DNA from: Candidatus Neomicrothrix sp. UBA4542
GTDB lineage: Bacteria > Actinomycetota > Acidimicrobiia > Acidimicrobiales > Poriferisodalaceae
NCBI GenBank assembly: GCA_002388005.1
Contig: DGLO01000082.1
Span: forward strand, 1-6,821
Direction: 5' to 3'
Length of the DNA: 6,821 nucleotides
Positions 5,143 to 6,821 of the stretch are shown here, one piece after another. Each line of letters begins with the position of its first letter. Position 1 is the stretch's first letter. A program made the translations under genes and the position numbers. The notes under the pieces are model-generated. The model was not told the origin of the DNA and made no database searches. It saw only the letters and a program-made list of their open reading frames with translations.

Positions 5143-6591
5143 CTACGGAATGATTTCGACGCAAACAGGATTTGACCCCATCTCGCCGTTTACCCATCCC
5201 CCAATGATTGCTGAAAATAGTCCAGCTGCGCCACCACAATGCACTATGTGCAATCCATTAGGGCGGAATTTCGGAAGATCGAGGTCGGCCATAGCTTCAG
5301 GTAAGCCTTCTGGAATCTCGCCGGCTCCTCGAACTAACTCCTTTCCTGGCCTGACAGTTAACTCCACAATCCGGTCAGTTAGCTGTTCTCGCGACCACCC
5401 AGCAGCGCCGAAAACTCTCGAGTGATCTGGAGCCACTGCCAAGATAGCGTCGAATCCCAACACGAGTTTTGGGTGCTGAATCGAGATCAAATTCGTGGCA
5501 TACGTGCGAGCTAGAGAGTCAGGATCTCGTGACAACTGATCAACGACATTCCTTGGGGCTTCACCGGGGAAAGCCAAAACGGTGTTCGCTCCGCTTGAGA
5601 ATCCGTACATGGTTGACACAGGTTCCCAAGGGGAATCCGCTTCTCGTTCAGCAAAACAAAATCCAACCTTGGCGGGGGATCCGAATGCGGCTCGATCAAC
5701 TTCTCCTGGACGTCCGCCACCAATGTTTCGCACCACCAGTTGAACGGCGCGCCCAATGGTGCTGTTAGCGCGGTTTCCTTGACCGAATGCATTGTTCCCG
5801 GAGTTCATACCGATTTTCTCCGCAATTGGCCCATTGATGATGAGGACCGGTGCGTGCGGCATGGTCGTGGCCAACAAGCCATGCATGTTGAAGGTGTCAG
5901 TGCACACTGCTTCCACCGCGGTGAGGACCACAGGAAGGTATTCAGGGCGACATCCTGCCATCACTGCATTAATGGCTATTTTTTCAACAGTGCATGAGAC
6001 CAGGTCGGGTGGCACCGTCGCAACAACCTCTTCAGGTGAACGACTTGTGCCCTCCAGCATCGCCAGCACCCGCGCTTCTGTCGGGGGCACTACCGGCAAT
6101 CCGTCAGTCCAACCTCTCTCGAACAGGGCTTCATGGGTGTCTTCTAGAGACGCGAATTCGACGCGTCGTCCGAGAAGTTTGGACCCGCCAAATTTGACGT
6201 CCAACTCAGCTCTCAATGTTGGATCAACGGACAACGAACCGCAGCCCGGCCGTTGTTCCGGCAAGTCGAGTCCGAGTTCTGATACTCCGGAAACACGCTC
6301 CCACTGTGAGCGAGACCAGCCGACAGTTCGATCCAATTCCTTTCCATCGTGAGCGAGCAGGAGAGTTGGAACAGTCTCGATGTCGTGATGCCACGACAAA
6401 GCTAAATCGGTGTCCAGTAGTCGGTCGCTGATCGCGGCTGGGAAGTTCGGATCGTCTTGGGTGAACACCGTCAGATCCGACCGTTCCGCCAACTCGACAA
6501 GAACAGGGGTGATTAACTCGCAAGTAGGGCAATCTTGCTTCACGACCGCAATGAGACCATCTGGCAGACCTGGAACCTGGGGTTGACTCAT
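5143..6591 (-). CDS. Thioredoxin-domain protein fused to a conserved UGSC-associated domain of unknown function
   Basis: The gene encodes 482 residues with no signal peptide or membrane segment, so it is probably cytoplasmic. Residues 1 to about 105 form a thioredoxin-like domain: the active site CPTC (21-24) after LIAVVKQD, the cis-Pro site TVPTLLL (73-79), and then DGKELDRTVGW. From about 140 on there is one large domain: RGWTDGLPVVPPTEARV (159-175), EKIAINAVMAGCRPEYLPVV (203-222), FNMHGLLATTMPHAPVLIINGP (234-255), the Gly/Asn-rich GMNSGNNAFGQGNRANSTIG (261-280), and a C-terminal HCGGAAGLFSAIIGGW (451-466). Cysteines recur at 117, 200, 214, 230, 312, 452 and 477. I associate the DGLPVVPPT and MAGCRPEY motifs with genes found beside UGSC proteins, but know no biochemical function. 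The natural reading is that CPTC supplies electrons to this domain or to the selenoprotein encoded 13 nt downstream. The start is ATG 6589-6591, probably leaderless. Confidence 0.8.
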   Translation of the reverse strand: MSQPQVPGLPDGLIAVVKQDCPTCELITPVLVELAERSDLTVFTQDDPNFPAAISDRLLDTDLALSWHHDIETVPTLLLAHDGKELDRTVGWSRSQWERVSGVSELGLDLPEQRPGCGSLSVDPTLRAELDVKFGGSKLLGRRVEFASLEDTHEALFERGWTDGLPVVPPTEARVLAMLEGTSRSPEEVVATVPPDLVSCTVEKIAINAVMAGCRPEYLPVVLTAVEAVCTDTFNMHGLLATTMPHAPVLIINGPIAEKIGMNSGNNAFGQGNRANSTIGRAVQLVVRNIGGGRPGEVDRAAFGSPAKVGFCFAEREADSPWEPVSTMYGFSSGANTVLAFPGEAPRNVVDQLSRDPDSLARTYATNLISIQHPKLVLGFDAILAVAPDHSRVFGAAGWSREQLTDRIVELTVRPGKELVRGAGEIPEGLPEAMADLDLPKFRPNGLHIVHCGGAAGLFSAIIGGWVNGEMGSNPVCVEIIP

Positions 6592-6598
6592 AGTGGTG

Positions 6599-6604
6599 AC
6601 GATA
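6599..6604 (-). promoter_or_regulatory. Candidate -10 box for leaderless transcription of the selenoprotein operon
   Basis: On the minus strand TATCGT (6604 to 6599) matches TAnnnT and ends 7 nt before ATG 6591. That is the spacing expected when transcription starts at, or one base before, the A of the start codon. No Shine-Dalgarno is visible ahead of this ATG, which fits leaderless translation, common in Actinobacteria. No good -35 box is seen; TTTCGA at 6624-6629 is a weak candidate. Confidence 0.35.
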
Positions 6605-6673
6605 ACCGCGTCTGACTCGGAGTTCGAAACAGCCCGTTACTTCCGGCGCTACGCTCCGACAGAGTCTTTGAGT

Positions 6674-6679
6674 AAGGAG
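6674..6679 (+). promoter_or_regulatory. Shine-Dalgarno site of the flavin reductase-like gene
   Basis: AAGGAG lies 5 nt before the GTG at 6685, a strong match at good spacing. It supports the GTG as the start. Confidence 0.75.
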
Positions 6680-6684
6680 CCACA

Positions 6685-6821
6685 GTGAGCGATATTGATT
6701 CCGGGCTATTCCGAAATGTGTTGGGGCACTTTCCTACCGGGGTCACCGCAGTGACCGCAGTCAACGATGGACGCCCGGTCGGCATGGCCATCGGCTCTTT
6801 TACGTCGGTGTCTCTCGAACC
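6685..6821 (+). CDS. Flavin reductase-domain protein, N-terminal part
   Basis: The 45 codons before the window edge include FRNVLGHFPTGVTAVTAVND and then GRPVGMAIGSFTSVSLEP. This is the start of the flavin reductase-like (FMN-binding split-barrel) domain, whose hallmark is F-R-x-x-x-x-x-[FY]-x-T-G-V-x-[VA]-[VI]-T followed by G-M-x-x-x-S-F-x-S-V-S-L-x-P. Members use NAD(P)H to reduce FMN or FAD for a partner monooxygenase, or bind flavin for other reductions. The specific role cannot be told from this fragment. It starts at GTG 6685 with AAGGAG upstream, divergent from the thioredoxin/selenoprotein operon, which hints at, but does not show, a shared redox context. Confidence 0.85.
   Translation, partial: MSDIDSGLFRNVLGHFPTGVTAVTAVNDGRPVGMAIGSFTSVSLE

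Larger units (their letters stand above)
6592..6684. promoter_or_regulatory. Divergent region between the selenoprotein operon and the flavin reductase gene
   Basis: These 93 bp lie between two divergent starts. They hold the candidate leaderless -10 box on the minus side and a clear Shine-Dalgarno on the + side. TACGCT (6650-6655) could be a -10 box for the + gene, though no matching -35 is evident. A TTCGAA palindrome lies at 6623-6628. No obvious long operator repeat is visible. Confidence 0.35.

Noticed and set aside
5792..6352. 186-residue + strand open frame opposite the thioredoxin-fused gene
   Set aside because: It is antisense to a well-supported gene, with Ser/Thr/Arg-rich low-complexity composition and no recognisable motifs.

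Overview
The window is gene-dense bacterial DNA of moderately high GC content, with genes on both strands and only short gaps. Several features point to an actinobacterium, plausibly a marine or aquatic Acidimicrobiia-like lineage. MutY is short, with an actinobacterial-style Fe-S core and no NUDIX domain. GTG and TTG starts are used. There is a likely leaderless promoter, and the small proteins resemble families I associate with Actinobacteria. The lineage is an inference, not something the sequence proves.

Layout. Positions 1-78 hold the last codons of a GGDEF (diguanylate cyclase-type) gene on the + strand. It shares a CTAG stop palindrome with a convergent minus-strand thioredoxin-fold-like gene lacking a cysteine pair (75-575). 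A + strand eIF2B/isomerase-fold-like gene (644-1456) lies divergent to it. Next is a minus-strand acyl-CoA dehydrogenase with a long N-terminal extension (1486-3066), closely resembling (2S)-methylsuccinyl-CoA dehydrogenase. Divergent from it are a MaoC-type hydratase (3242-3757) and mutY (3732-4640), which overlap by 26 nt. The dehydrogenase and hydratase would catalyse consecutive steps of the ethylmalonyl-CoA pathway.

The most interesting part is the minus-strand pair at 4614-6591. The upstream gene (5143-6591) encodes an N-terminal thioredoxin domain with a CPTC active site, fused to a large conserved domain of unknown function. Thirteen nucleotides downstream lies a 171-codon gene that an ordinary gene caller would split in two, because it has an in-frame TGA at 4854-4856. 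That TGA falls exactly in a U-G-S-C motif and is followed by a perfect 8-bp hairpin with a GUG loop, as expected of a bacterial SECIS element. I read it as a UGSC-family selenoprotein, probably working with its thioredoxin-fused neighbour. Its biochemical role is unknown. A flavin-reductase-domain gene starts divergently from this pair at 6685 and runs off the window.

No rRNA, tRNA, CRISPR array, insertion sequence or integrase is visible. No stretch over 300 bases lacks a gene. The main gaps are 576-643, 3067-3241 and 6592-6684, all between divergent genes and so all probable promoter regions.
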